Source of the DNA: Nemertoderma westbladi
Taxonomy: Eukaryota; Xenacoelomorpha; Nemertodermatida; Nemertodermatidae
Assembly (NCBI GenBank): GCA_032718475.1
Contig: JAUCBJ010007102.1
Coordinates: forward strand, 1 to 39,866
DNA: 39,866 bases
Direction of reading: 5' to 3'
The notes beneath the pieces were generated by a model, which was given only the letters and a program-made list of their open reading frames with translations, was not told where the DNA came from and searched no databases. Every line of letters starts with the position of its first letter. Position 1 is the first letter of the stretch. Shown here one piece after another: positions 31,767 to 39,866 of this stretch. Both the position numbers and the translations under genes were made by a program.

Positions 31767-32234
31767 TCAAAACAAAAATAAGCGAAAAGATGATTCTTGG
31801 ATGTTGAGAGAAGGTCTGTATTTTCGAATTAGTATGCTTTCCTTAATTAAGATGTCATAACTGTTCGAAGCACGGGAGAATATTGAAAAGTCATCATAAT
31901 GTACACTATGATTTGTTTCAAGTGAGTGATCACGTATAGCTGAGTGCTTGGGTGCGACAGGTTTTCCCGTGCGGGGTGATAACCCTAGATGCTCCGACAC
32001 TCTGACCTTATAGTGGCGTATTGATTTGCCAAAATAAGTGGCCGTACAGCCACTGCACTTAAAATTATAAATGGTCAGGGGACGGAGCTCTGAGGGTAAT
32101 TTATCCTTAAACGGGAAAAAGCTACTTAAGCGACAGGAGGGAAGGGAGATAATTCTCAGTTCCACTGATGGGAAAGCCTTAGATATAATACGGAGTCGTT
32201 TATAAAGTAAATGTGACTGGGAACCCAAATATGG
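31767..32234 (-). pseudogene. PLE GIY-YIG endonuclease domain
   Basis: About 156 codons. It begins with the conserved PYLGSQSHLLYKRL joint after RT, then FPFKDKLPSELRP and the GIY-YIG core. That core has TIYNFKCSGCTATYFGKS (CxxC pair and Y...YFG counterparts of GIY and YIG), RHYKVRVSEH, HSAIRDH, and IKESILIRKYRPSLN with the catalytic Glu in IKES. This nuclease nicks target DNA for PLE retrotransposition. The frame itself is intact to the stop, but the gene is cut off from its RT by the foldback insertion. Confidence 0.88.
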
Positions 32235-33644
32235 CAAGCATACGGTGGCCCATAACGGCCACCGCTCCTCTCACACACAGGTCACCCACACAAACATCAT
32301 TCTTAATTTTATAGTGTGTGTGTGCGTGGCATAGTGTGTGTGTAGGTGGCATAGTGTGTGTGTGGGTGGCATAGTGTGTGTGTGGGTGGCATAGTGAGTG
32401 TGAGGGGGGGTGTGTGTGTGCGTGGCATAGTGTGTGTGTGTGCGTGGCATAGTGTGTGTGTGGGTGGCATAGTGTGTGTGTAGGTGGCATGGTGTGTGTG
32501 TAGGTGGCATAGTGTGTGTGTGCGTGGCATAGTGTGTGTGTGGGTGGCATAGTGTGTGTGTGCGTGGCATATGTCCCAGTGTCCGAGTGGATACAGCGCC
32601 TGACTGCTTTCACAATAGTGTTTGCGGCGCATGTTCAAATCCGACTTAAGGCTGTAGAAATTTTGCACCGTGGTGTTACTAGGCAAGGCACTTTAGACTT
32701 AGTGCTACGCCAACCCAGCAGTATAATGGGAACCTGGCTTTGCTGGGGAAAAAATAATGCAGGCGCTCTGATAAAGGGTATGTGGCCCCTAAGGGTGCCT
32801 GAAATAACAAATATAAATGTTAAATTTATTTTTTTATAGTGAGTGTTTACATCATTTCATTATATCAGGTTAATTCAATATGTCGATGTATCTAAGATCT
32901 GGTATAGGTGAGTAAAAAATGGCAATGAAAGTATATGAAATATTTGAGAATTAAATTAATGTTGTTAAAATTACAGCAATAACATTGACCCAGATACCTT
33001 GGTATTAATAGTCTAGCTAATTGTTTAGTTTTATTAGATTAATAAAAGTGTTCCAAAACAATTCCTGTTTGTATTATTCCCAATGCAAACAGATACTTCA
33101 GAAAATGTGAAGGGCTTCTGTGTGGTTTCGTGGTGGGTACTGAAATCCATAGTTTGCACACACGTACATGCAATAAGCATGGGTGTTTTCTGGAATCGAG
33201 ACATCAGTATTACCCAGATCTCCATTTACTGTATCAATATGTAGCCTATTCACTCTGAGTTCTAAATCAGCAACTCCTCCTCGTGGAGTTGGAACGTAAT
33301 AATTCACAAGTGGTCTGCCTGAAACTGTGTAAAAACGTGACCTACGTATGTAATGCGAATTCCAGTTATTGCAAATATCGCACATAATAATCGCACACAC
33401 ACACTATGCCACCCACACACACACTATGCCACGCACACACACACTATGCCACCTACACACACACCCATGCCACGCACACACACACTATGCCACCCACACA
33501 CACACTATGCCACCCACACACACACTATGCCACCTACACACACACTATGCCACGCACACACACACTATAAAATTAAGAATGATGTTTGTGTGGGTGACCT
33601 GTGTGTGAGAGGAGCGGTGGCCGTTATGGGCCACCGTACAAGCA
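32235..33644. mobile_element. Foldback-type DNA transposon inserted in the PLE
   Basis: CAAGCA at 32235-32240 and 33639-33644 is a perfect 6-bp target duplication. The element (32241-33638) has perfect unique terminal inverted repeats of over 55 bp (TACGGTGGCCCATAACGG... at the left, its reverse complement at the right). Inside each lies an array of an about 18-20-bp minisatellite (TGTGTGTGGGTGGCATAG and variants) in opposite orientations (32320-32575, 33393-33570). Long inverted repeats made of unique tips plus tandem arrays are the plan of Drosophila FB elements. The loop (32576-33392) encodes no recognisable transposase. Excision with one CAAGCA gives a continuous PLE frame across the site. 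Confidence 0.88.
32571..32838 (+). mobile_element. tRNA-derived SINE in the foldback loop
   Basis: The 5' head resembles a Ser/Leu-type tRNA: an A box around TGTCCGAGTGG (32580-32590) and a B box GTTCAAATCC (32633-32642), spaced about 42 bp apart as in Pol III internal promoters. A body follows with 'ccaacccagcagtataatgg' and 'gaacctggctttgctgggg', and an A/T-rich tail ends near 32838. The anticodon arm does not fold as a proper tRNA, so this is a SINE and not a tRNA gene. Confidence 0.72.
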
Positions 33645-33800
33645 CAACAGCACGCGTTTCTTGGGTACTGTAGTAACTAGAGGTTTAACAGGCCCAACTA
33701 ATTTAATAAGGGTGTCTCCAATAAGATCCCGGACAAAATCTACGGGATATCCATTACGGCATAGTAGGTCAGTTAAATATTCCTATATATTCCATCCCCC
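33645..33800 (-). pseudogene. PLE reverse-transcriptase thumb fragment
   Basis: A minus-strand frame over about 50 codons reads EYLTDLLCRNGYPVDFV and ends KKRVLLC at the insertion site. RNGYP followed by a basic K/R-V-x-L stretch and then PYLG (on the other side of the foldback element) is the usual end of PLE RT. A stop just upstream of EYLTD shows decay or truncation. Confidence 0.75.
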
Positions 33801-34096
33801 GAATGATATACTGTTTTGTTTACTAGAGTTATAAAAATTATGTAATAGTTTTAATTATGAGTATTATTATCTAATTGTTTTCTTCAAATTGAAGCAGATG
33901 GGGTTGAATATTATTGATGCAATCAAAATTTATACCTCTCCAGGGGAAAATCGACATGCGTCGACCTGTATTCTGTGTTCAGCATTACATATTGATAAAC
34001 TAGTTACATTTCCTGGTTACTTGCATTATATAATATTATAGTAGTTGTTATATTAATTTGGGAGAGAGGGGTGGAAACTGGACGAATCAATTGGCG
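33801..34096. other. Non-coding spacer
   Basis: AT-rich. A short plus-strand open stretch (about 33893-34040) has a CxxC pair but no recognisable domain and is not called as a gene. Confidence 0.35.
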
Positions 34097-34248
34097 AATC
34101 AATGTTAAATTCTCAATTTAGGGAAAGGAGCAGGTTACAATGGCACGTTATTTTAACCAAAACAATAAACTAAGCACAATAGAATAGGTTACATAGTTTT
34201 ATTTGTTAGAATTATCAGCTGTTATTTGCGTCGAATTTCACCTGGAGA
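34097..34248. repeat. Dispersed repeat, copy 2
   Basis: Same-orientation copy of 16757-16909 (shared 'gggaaaggagcaggttac' and 'cgttattttaaccaaaacaa'). It lacks the poly-G/poly-C brackets of copy 1. Confidence 0.75.
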
Positions 34249-34364
34249 GGGATGAAGATGACAGACATTAGGATGGGAACACGAACACACCATATTATCC
34301 TTCCCCTATTCATTTCAATGGTAGCCAGCTTGTCTTTCCCGCACTGGGGGTAGACCATTAGTAG

Positions 34365-34680
34365 TAGGGTCTTCCTCCTCTCTGTGACAGTTGGACCCCA
34401 CTGACACCCATTGGGTGTCATATGACACCCAATTATCACCCTATGGGTGTCATTGGGTGTCATTGGCGCCAGACTGTCTGGGTGACACCTCCCAATTAGG
34501 CTAATTAGACCCTAATTGACAGGTGTCATCAATTAATTAGTACAATTAAACCCTAACAGGTGTCATATGACTCCTAATTAGGGTTTAATTGATTATCCTA
34601 ATTAATCAGACTGATTAGCGCCCTGACACACAATGGGTCATCAGTGTTGTCCAACTGTCGCAGAGAAGGGGGAAGAGGGT
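34365..34680. mobile_element. MITE-like element with inverted ends and internal palindromes
   Basis: Left end CTCTCTGTGACAGTTGGAC and right end GTCCAACTGTCGCAGAGAAG are inverted copies with one or two mismatches. The interior is dense in GGTGTCA/TGACACC inverted pairs, including a perfect 24-bp palindrome at 34410-34433 centred on CATATG, and TAATTAGGG/CCCTAATTA pairs. No coding capacity; target duplication not found. Confidence 0.6.
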
Positions 34681-34868
34681 GTCATAAGTGACACCGCAGC
34701 TCTTTTATTCATTAATACCTATTTATTTATATTTAATTTTAATTAATTATTTGCATTTTATTTTATTCGTATTTAATTCTAAATTAATTATTCATTTGTA
34801 CTTTATGGGTATACAGCTCCCTTACTGGTAACTAATTACTCTTATCTATATCCAGACAGCTTTATCGT

Positions 34869-34888
34869 TGACCTTTGACCTTTGACCC
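34869..34888 (-). promoter_or_regulatory. Triple DR1 nuclear-receptor-type half sites
   Basis: On the minus strand GGGTCA-A-AGGTCA-A-AGGTCA: three AGGTCA-like half sites each spaced by one base, the DR1 pattern bound by RXR/HNF4-type nuclear receptors. It lies 0.7 kb upstream of the 569-residue gene. Function is inferred only. Confidence 0.4.
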
Positions 34889-35345
34889 CCCAATTAGCTT
34901 TAACCAAGCAACAGCATATTAATGATAGTTGTATCCAAGCGCCCCCTGCCCCCCACCCCGTGACAGCTCTGATTACTAATTACTCGTACATATATCCAAC
35001 CGCCTGCAGTTCCATAGTCTGCTGCTAGAGGGTGTATTATCTGAAAATTAACATCTTCTCTAACTTTGTTATTTTCAATTTATCTATTTATTTGTACCTA
35101 ATTTTACTTTATTTATTCATTTGTATTTTATTTTAAATTAATTAATTGTATTACTTTTATTTTATATATTGATTTCTATTTTTAGATTAACTAGTTTTTA
35201 TATTACCAATGAGATCACTATGACATAATGTCTATTTTTAGCTCTATGGTTTATAGTTCCCTTATCGTTAACTTTATAATCTTTCCTCTCGCGGCCCCTT
35301 TGTCTTCGTTATTCAATGGCGCCATTCTGTCTACCATTGAATAAC

Positions 35346-35500
35346 ATTGGGCAATCATTATCTCGCCTGATGTGACGTCATCAAAGCTGCTCTCTGATTG
35401 GTTTAATTATACAGTCTTTTCTCCCTCCTGTTCCCTGATTGGCTAACCCATTCTAGCCCCCTCTATAATAGCCCCCGTTCACCACATTCCCAATCATTGT
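35346..35500 (+). promoter_or_regulatory. Core promoter of the 569-residue gene
   Basis: In order: inverted CCAAT (ATTGG at 35346), a perfect CRE (TGACGTCA, 35373-35380), inverted CCAAT boxes at 35397-35401 and 35438-35442, TATAATA at 35464-35470, and a TCATTG initiator-like site at about 35494, 30 bp after the TATA box. The spacing is that of a standard Pol II promoter. The resulting 5' UTR would be about 95 nt. Confidence 0.75.
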
Positions 35501-35589
35501 CTCTTTGTTTTCCTGAAAAGTTTTAATTATTTTCGTAAAAGTATTTATTTATTTTTATTTCCTAAACGAGTTACCGGTACACAATCACG

Positions 35590-37299
35590 ATGGCACATTC
35601 AGAAATCAGCTATTCAAGCAACGATCTGGTTTGCAACGAAAATCAGTTTATGCTACAAGACAACTCGTTTGGTCTATATTTCGATTCGGCGAACAAACTC
35701 TTCCCGTTAACGATAAATACAACCTTAAACCAACCCATCCCGATTCCGGCAAACTACGCGCACTTTATTTTCCGCGCCTGCTACGAACTTCACGATGGAC
35801 AATATCAAACCCTCGACGATAATAAACTTCATTCCTCCAACCACGGTTTCAAACTTTTAAAAAGGGACAACAAAATAACGTTCAATCTAACTACTGCGCC
35901 CGTGACGTTTACGATTCCAACTAGTATAGTCGATTTTATTCGAGAAAACATCAACCAAGATGTGGCAAATCGTTTACTGGGTTTAACCACTCTCGTAACA
36001 TCCTTCTTCTCCGATGATCGCTTATTCGATTTTCATAGTATCGCAAACTCGATTCTTCTTCTCATCTGGAACTCGTCGACTCCGACCGAGGAAGAGGAGA
36101 CTCGTTTCTTTAAACTTTTCGAGATGGATGTTCTCGCTTTCGGCGAGAAATTGAATGAGCTCACATGCCTTTATGCCAATAAAGTCTCCTATTACTTTGG
36201 ATTCAATTATAGAGTTGGCACCCATGGAAGTATTAACCCAGTGAATCCACTCGAGTTAATAAAGCTGGAAGACACTGTAAACAGTTCATGGATCACCTTT
36301 TCCGTCGCCTGCGCCATTTTATTTCAACAATATGTTAACATTTGTCGCCCTTTTATTAATCCTACTACTCACCTTGTCCTAAAACCGGGCAATTGGGTTG
36401 CTTTTGACTATTGCACTTTTGGGTTTGTTACAAATATTCGGAACGAGCGCAATTTAGCGATCACCAATGGCTACAGGGTTGACGATGGAAAAGCTATTGT
36501 TTCTTCTAGGGGCATGATTCTTCTTACACCAAGCGAGGTCGGCGAATTGAAATGGTTCGTTTCAACCTTCGAGGATAGTGAATGTGTCTGCTACGATGAA
36601 CTTAACGTATACAAAGACAACATTTCCGAGCGAATATCGATACAAAGTTGTATCAGTGATTCAGAAATTGATTTACAGATAACCGAGAGAAAATTTAACG
36701 AATCCTTTACTATAGCTAACACAATTCAAGCGCGCGAGGCTCTAATCAGATTCAAGGCTATGGCTATACAATTTGCTTTCAAACCGAAGCAGATTACGAT
36801 CCCCAATCACCAGCGCTATCTCATAAATAGCAGTATCGCAGCCTTTATCTATAAGTTCAAATCTGAAAAATATGTCGGTATCTGGCCCATTTTAATGAAA
36901 GACGAAGAGAATACCACTTTTCAGTTCATCAACGGTCTCAATATTAGGGGCAGCGATTTTCTCGCGATAAATATAACCAACCCACCCAACTCTCACTACT
37001 ATCTCAGTCCTTACATTCATATCGAGAACAAACCAACAGAAATTATATTCACCAATACGAAAAATACCAACACTATCACCCTATCCAACGACTTTACCAT
37101 CGCGCGCCTTTTCGAATTACTAAAACGTTCTCTCAGAGAAGGCATCTTTCTCCCGCAGCAAACACACCTTAATCTATTTCACCCCCCAAGAAAAGGTTAT
37201 CTCAACAAACTATTAAAGAGAAAATTATCGCAACCATTAATAGTATCGGACCCTAAAAGGGTTAAACCAGTTATTCTCGGAGGCCAGCAACCCTATTAA
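35590..37299 (+). CDS. Intact single-exon gene, 569-residue protein of unknown function
   Basis: The ATG has a strong context (A at -3, G at +4) and the frame is uninterrupted, unlike the decayed Polinton core genes nearby. I do not recognise the family. There is no signal peptide, no clear membrane segment and no zinc-finger pattern. The chain mixes hydrophobic strands (FIFRACYELHDGQYQTL, VTFTIPTSIVDFI, WVAFDYCTFGFVTNI) with short helices, and Asn/Thr/Ile-rich segments dominate the C-terminal half. The last 40 residues are basic (GYLNKLLKRKLSQP, DPKRVKP), possibly a nuclear signal or nucleic-acid-binding tail. It reads divergently from the Polinton PolB and has its own promoter and polyA signal. 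It may be a Polinton accessory or structural gene on the opposite strand, or an unrelated captured gene. It does not look like the double-jelly-roll capsid protein as far as I can judge. Confidence 0.8.
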   Translation: MAHSEISYSSNDLVCNENQFMLQDNSFGLYFDSANKLFPLTINTTLNQPIPIPANYAHFIFRACYELHDGQYQTLDDNKLHSSNHGFKLLKRDNKITFNLTTAPVTFTIPTSIVDFIRENINQDVANRLLGLTTLVTSFFSDDRLFDFHSIANSILLLIWNSSTPTEEEETRFFKLFEMDVLAFGEKLNELTCLYANKVSYYFGFNYRVGTHGSINPVNPLELIKLEDTVNSSWITFSVACAILFQQYVNICRPFINPTTHLVLKPGNWVAFDYCTFGFVTNIRNERNLAITNGYRVDDGKAIVSSRGMILLTPSEVGELKWFVSTFEDSECVCYDELNVYKDNISERISIQSCISDSEIDLQITERKFNESFTIANTIQAREALIRFKAMAIQFAFKPKQITIPNHQRYLINSSIAAFIYKFKSEKYVGIWPILMKDEENTTFQFINGLNIRGSDFLAINITNPPNSHYYLSPYIHIENKPTEIIFTNTKNTNTITLSNDFTIARLFELLKRSLREGIFLPQQTHLNLFHPPRKGYLNKLLKRKLSQPLIVSDPKRVKPVILGGQQPY

Positions 37300-37317
37300 T
37301 ATAAACAGTCTCTATTT

Positions 37318-37360
37318 AATAAAAACTGTTCTGACTATATCTTTTGTTATTGTTGATGTT
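37318..37360 (+). terminator. Polyadenylation signal of the 569-residue gene
   Basis: AATAAA at 37318-37323, 18 bp after the stop codon, followed by a GT/T-rich stretch ('ttttgttattgttgatgttc') suited as a downstream element. The 3' UTR would be very short, as in compact viral genes. Confidence 0.7.
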
Positions 37361-37691
37361 CTTATATTATTTATTTTCAATGTTGTTGGTAAATTATTTA
37401 TCCGTTGTTGTTATATTATTTAATATTGATGTTGTCGGTAAATTATTTATTCTTGTTTCCCCATATTGTTTAAAAAATATAAGATGTTTAACCACTTATT
37501 TTTCATTTTTCTCTACTAGTTAATCTATTCTATGAGAGCGAGCCATGAAGTAAGTGAGTCTCAGCATACCATTAATGACACTATTGCTCGTTCATAATCA
37601 TTTTGAATGTTAACCCCTAAATAAACAGCCAATCCCTATGAATTCTTTACAAACTCGATATGCAAGTTGTTTATCAGAGTTGAATTTAGGC

Positions 37692-38424
37692 ACTGAGGCA
37701 TAGACTATGACTCACTGAGGCATAGACTATGCCTCACTGAGGCATAGACTATGCCTTACTGGGGCACTGAGGCATAGACTATGCCTCACTGAGGCATAGA
37801 CTATGCCTCACTGAGGCATAGACTATGACTCACTGAGGCACTGAGGCATAGACTATGCCTCACTGAGGCATAGACTATGCCTCACTGAGGCATAGACTAT
37901 GACTCACTGAGGCATAGACTATGCCTCACTGAGGCATAGTCTATGCCTCAGTGAGGCATAGACTATGCCTCACTGAGGCATAGACTATGCCTCACTGAGG
38001 CATAGACTATGCCTCACTGAGGCACTGAGGCATAGACTATGCCTCACTGAGGCATAGACTATGCCTCATTGAGGCACTGAGGCATAGAATATGCCTCAAC
38101 TATGCCTCACTGAGGCACTGAGGCATAGAATATGACTCACTGAGGCATAAACTATGCCTCACTGAGGCACTGAGGCATAGACTATGCCTCACTGAGGCAT
38201 AGACTATGCCTCATTGAGGCACTGAGGCATAGAATATGCCTCAACTATGCCTCACTGAGGCACTGAGGCATAGAATATGCCTCACTGAGGCATAGACTAT
38301 GCCTCACTGAGGCATAGACTATGCCTCACTGAGGCATAGACTATGACTCACTGAGGCACTGAGGCATAGACTATGACTCACTGAGGCATAGACTATGCCT
38401 CACTGAGGCATAGACTATGCCTCA
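37692..38424. repeat. Satellite of 22-bp self-complementary units
   Basis: About 30 units. Each is an inverted repeat with 10-bp arms TGAGGCATAG and CTATGCCTCA around a single A (or T), then C. Variants have GACTCA for GCCTCA, or an extra ACTGAGGC octamer. The block from about 38030 recurs at about 145-bp distance, giving higher-order structure. There are no unique spacers between units, so this is not a CRISPR array. It lies between the 3' ends of two convergent genes. Confidence 0.95.
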
Positions 38425-38861
38425 CCATGGATGGGCTTTACCGCTGTACTCGCATCTGCTGTCTCATTGGCTGCTTGATGCCTCCGATTAAGGGTCTAAG
38501 GACTTCAAGCTGGTCATTTGCTTAGTTCTCTAATTGGAGGGATGTGAGTTTGGACCCTAGAAGAGCATTATTCTTTTTCCTAGCTCTTGGTTAACTCTAG
38601 CATACACTCTAGCTTCGACTCTCCCAGCTATAGTGATAGTATGCAACTTTGGGAGTTAATGTGAGTAAAGGCCAAGAGATTAGACTTCAGGCTCCCTCTA
38701 TTGGTTCATTCTTCTTAACTTTATAAAATAACTCAACCCATATTTAAAGTTTTAAAAATTATGACTTAGTCGACTAATTTTCCAAGGTATATTATAAAAA
38801 CATATAATTTCTTGAATAAATAGACCTAATAGTAATAAATATTGTGGGGTAAATACATTTA

Positions 38862-38975
38862 TAATACTAATATAATTATTATGGATAAATAGTCCTAATA
38901 CTAATATAATTGTTATGGATAAATAGTCCTAATACTAATATAATTGTTTTGGATAAATAGCCCTAATACTATTAT
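38862..38975. repeat. 34-bp tandem repeat, 3 copies
   Basis: Unit 'ctaatactaatataattgtt' followed by 'atggataaatagtc' repeats at 34-bp spacing (ATGGATAAAT at 38881, 38915 and, with one change, 38949). It lies in the 3' flank of the acidic-protein gene. 38426-38861 shows no gene. Confidence 0.85.
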
Positions 38976-38999
38976 GAAAGGAACTCAAACAAACAAATG

Positions 39000-39857
39000 T
39001 CAATAGCGTCGTCCTGCGCGGGCATTTACTGAGCGAGAGTTTTTTATCATAGGTCTTCGAAAATTAGTAAAAGCTGGTTGATTTACTTTACTTTCATCTT
39101 CCTCATTCCCCAACTGTTTCTTAATTTTATTCAATTGTTCATTAATTTTCAGTAATTTACTTTTATTTCCCAGAACCTGTCTTAATATCTCTTCTCTATT
39201 TTCTTCATTTTCTTCCATTTGTTTAATAAATTTCCGCATTTGATTTTTGTTTCCTAATATTTGTCTCAATATCTCTTCTTTATTTTCATCATTCTCTTCT
39301 AAATGTTTAATAAATTTCTGTAATTTAATTTTACTTCCTAGAACTTGGGTCAATGTCGCCTCTTTATTTTCTTCATTTTCCTTCAAATGTTTAATAATTT
39401 TCCGCAATTGATTCTTATTTCCAAGTAATTGCCTCTTTATTTCCTCATTATCGTCATTTTCATCCTCTTCTCCACTTTCCTGATCTTCACTTTCTTCACC
39501 CTCTTTCTGACCTTCACTTTCATCATCCTCTTCCCCGCCTTCACTTTCTTCATCCTCTTCCTGTTCTTCACTTTCTTCATCATCTTCCTGTTCTTCACTT
39601 TCTTCATTCTCTTCCGGACCTTCGCTATCTTCACCCTCTTCTTGACCTTCACTTTCTTCATCCTCTTCCTGATCTTCACTTTCTTCGTTCTCAACCTCAC
39701 TCTCTTCAACTTCATCCTGACCCTCACTATTTTCATTCTCCATCTCATCATCCTCTTCTTCTCCATCTTTCTCACTCAAATTTTCCTCATTTTCTAGGGG
39801 TAACTGTTTTTGTATCCCTTTCAAAATATTCATAACTTTATGAAATTTACTTTCCAT
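39000..39857 (-). CDS. Acidic protein with four 28-residue coiled-coil repeats
   Basis: 285 residues from an ATG 9 bp inside the window edge; an upstream exon cannot be excluded. A short amphipathic N-terminus (FHKVMNILKGIQKQL) is followed by a Glu/Ser/Asp tract (about 23-142) of repeating ESEGQEEDE. Next come four 28-residue units of the form ILRQ-LGNK-QLRKFIKHLEENEENKEE (about 143-255), i.e. four heptads each, encoded by an 84-bp DNA repeat. The tail is basic (RRPMIKNSRSVNARAGRRY). No enzyme motif. Acidic tract plus coiled coil plus basic tail suggests a chromatin- or assembly-type scaffold, but I do not recognise the family. It is convergent with the 569-residue gene. Intact despite its repeats. 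Confidence 0.65.
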   Translation of the reverse strand: MESKFHKVMNILKGIQKQLPLENEENLSEKDGEEEDDEMENENSEGQDEVEESEVENEESEDQEEDEESEGQEEGEDSEGPEENEESEEQEDDEESEEQEEDEESEGGEEDDESEGQKEGEESEDQESGEEDENDDNEEIKRQLLGNKNQLRKIIKHLKENEENKEATLTQVLGSKIKLQKFIKHLEENDENKEEILRQILGNKNQMRKFIKQMEENEENREEILRQVLGNKSKLLKINEQLNKIKKQLGNEEDESKVNQPAFTNFRRPMIKNSRSVNARAGRRY

Positions 39858-39866
39858 TGTCTGTTT

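Larger units (their letters stand above)
31490..33800 (-). mobile_element. Penelope-like retroelement, 5'-truncated and split
   Basis: Order on the minus strand: RT thumb fragment (about 33800-33645), foldback insertion (33638-32241), GIY-YIG endonuclease (32234-31767), and a 3' region with a hammerhead-like motif (31626-31654). RT fingers and palm are missing, as expected for a 5'-truncated copy. The 3' end lies near 31490-31560, next to the N-terminal block of PolB, so the PLE seems to have inserted into or beside the Polinton. I could not find its target duplication. Confidence 0.8.

Noticed and set aside
32580-32655. A functional tRNA gene
   Set aside because: A and B boxes are present, but the arms do not fold properly and a SINE body and tail follow.
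32200-32686. Open frames rich in HTHTMPP on the minus strand (and the mirror frames at 33353-33673)
   Set aside because: Translations of the TGTGTG..GGCATAG minisatellite in the arms of the foldback element.
33098-33400. 100-residue minus-strand frame in the foldback loop as a transposase remnant
   Set aside because: No recognisable transposase motif, and part of it runs into the minisatellite arm. Left as unknown loop sequence.
37692-38424. CRISPR-like array of short palindromic repeats
   Set aside because: Units abut with a single base between them and no unique spacers, and the context is eukaryotic. It is a satellite.
39429-39797. Phe/Leu-rich plus-strand frame that looks like a membrane protein
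   Set aside because: Antisense of the GAA/GAT-rich acidic tract of the 285-residue gene.

Overview
The window is eukaryotic (metazoan) genomic DNA made almost entirely of layered mobile elements. There are no bacterial operons. The sequence is AT-rich with many microsatellites, SINE and MITE signatures, three BEL/Pao LTR retroelements, a Penelope-like element (PLE), piggyBac-type TTAA insertions, and the decayed genome of a Polinton/Maverick (adintovirus-like) element. This mix suggests an aquatic or marine invertebrate, but the phylum cannot be fixed from the sequence.

Layout. 1-722: no gene seen. 723-4916 (-): BEL element 1, a long Gag-protease ORF with RT and most of RNase H deleted in frame. 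5044-5350: 122-bp tandem repeat. 5458-7413 and 17858-19461: a pair of long diverged direct repeats (LTR candidates) around BEL element 2. BEL2 (15100-8680, -) has Gag-protease, RT-RNase H and integrase in three frames, and its integrase lacks two catalytic Asp. 19464-23871 (-): 5'-truncated BEL element 3, with 3' LTR, adjacent polypurine tract, CT-rich minisatellite and a Gag-protease ORF ending in a membrane segment.

23850 to about 31490 (-) is the Polinton remnant. It holds a packaging ATPase, a small basic virion-type protein, a broken gene that reads as a complete two-repeat TATA-binding-protein (TBP) core, and a broken protein-primed family B DNA polymerase. The TBP-like gene is split by a (TGTC)n-bearing inverted-repeat element (duplication GTCTA) and a solo BEL LTR (duplication ATATT). 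The polymerase is split by a 1.6-kb piggyBac-type MITE at TTAA. Beside it, at 31.5-33.8 kb, lies a 5'-truncated PLE (RT thumb, GIY-YIG endonuclease, hammerhead-like motif). The PLE is itself split by a foldback element with 6-bp duplication CAAGCA, and the foldback loop carries a tRNA-derived SINE. For these four insertions, removing the insert plus one target copy rejoins the host reading frame, so the nesting order can be read directly.

33.8-39.9 kb holds a small MITE, then a well-preserved single-exon gene (35590-37299, +) of unknown function. It has a textbook promoter (CRE, inverted CCAAT boxes, TATA, Inr) and a polyA signal. Next come a 0.73-kb satellite of 22-bp self-complementary units and a convergent gene (39857-39000, -) for an acidic protein with four 28-residue coiled-coil repeats. 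The most notable items are the TBP-like gene inside a Polinton, the intact orphan gene, the foldback-in-PLE insertion, and a strong excess of the palindrome TACCGGTA.
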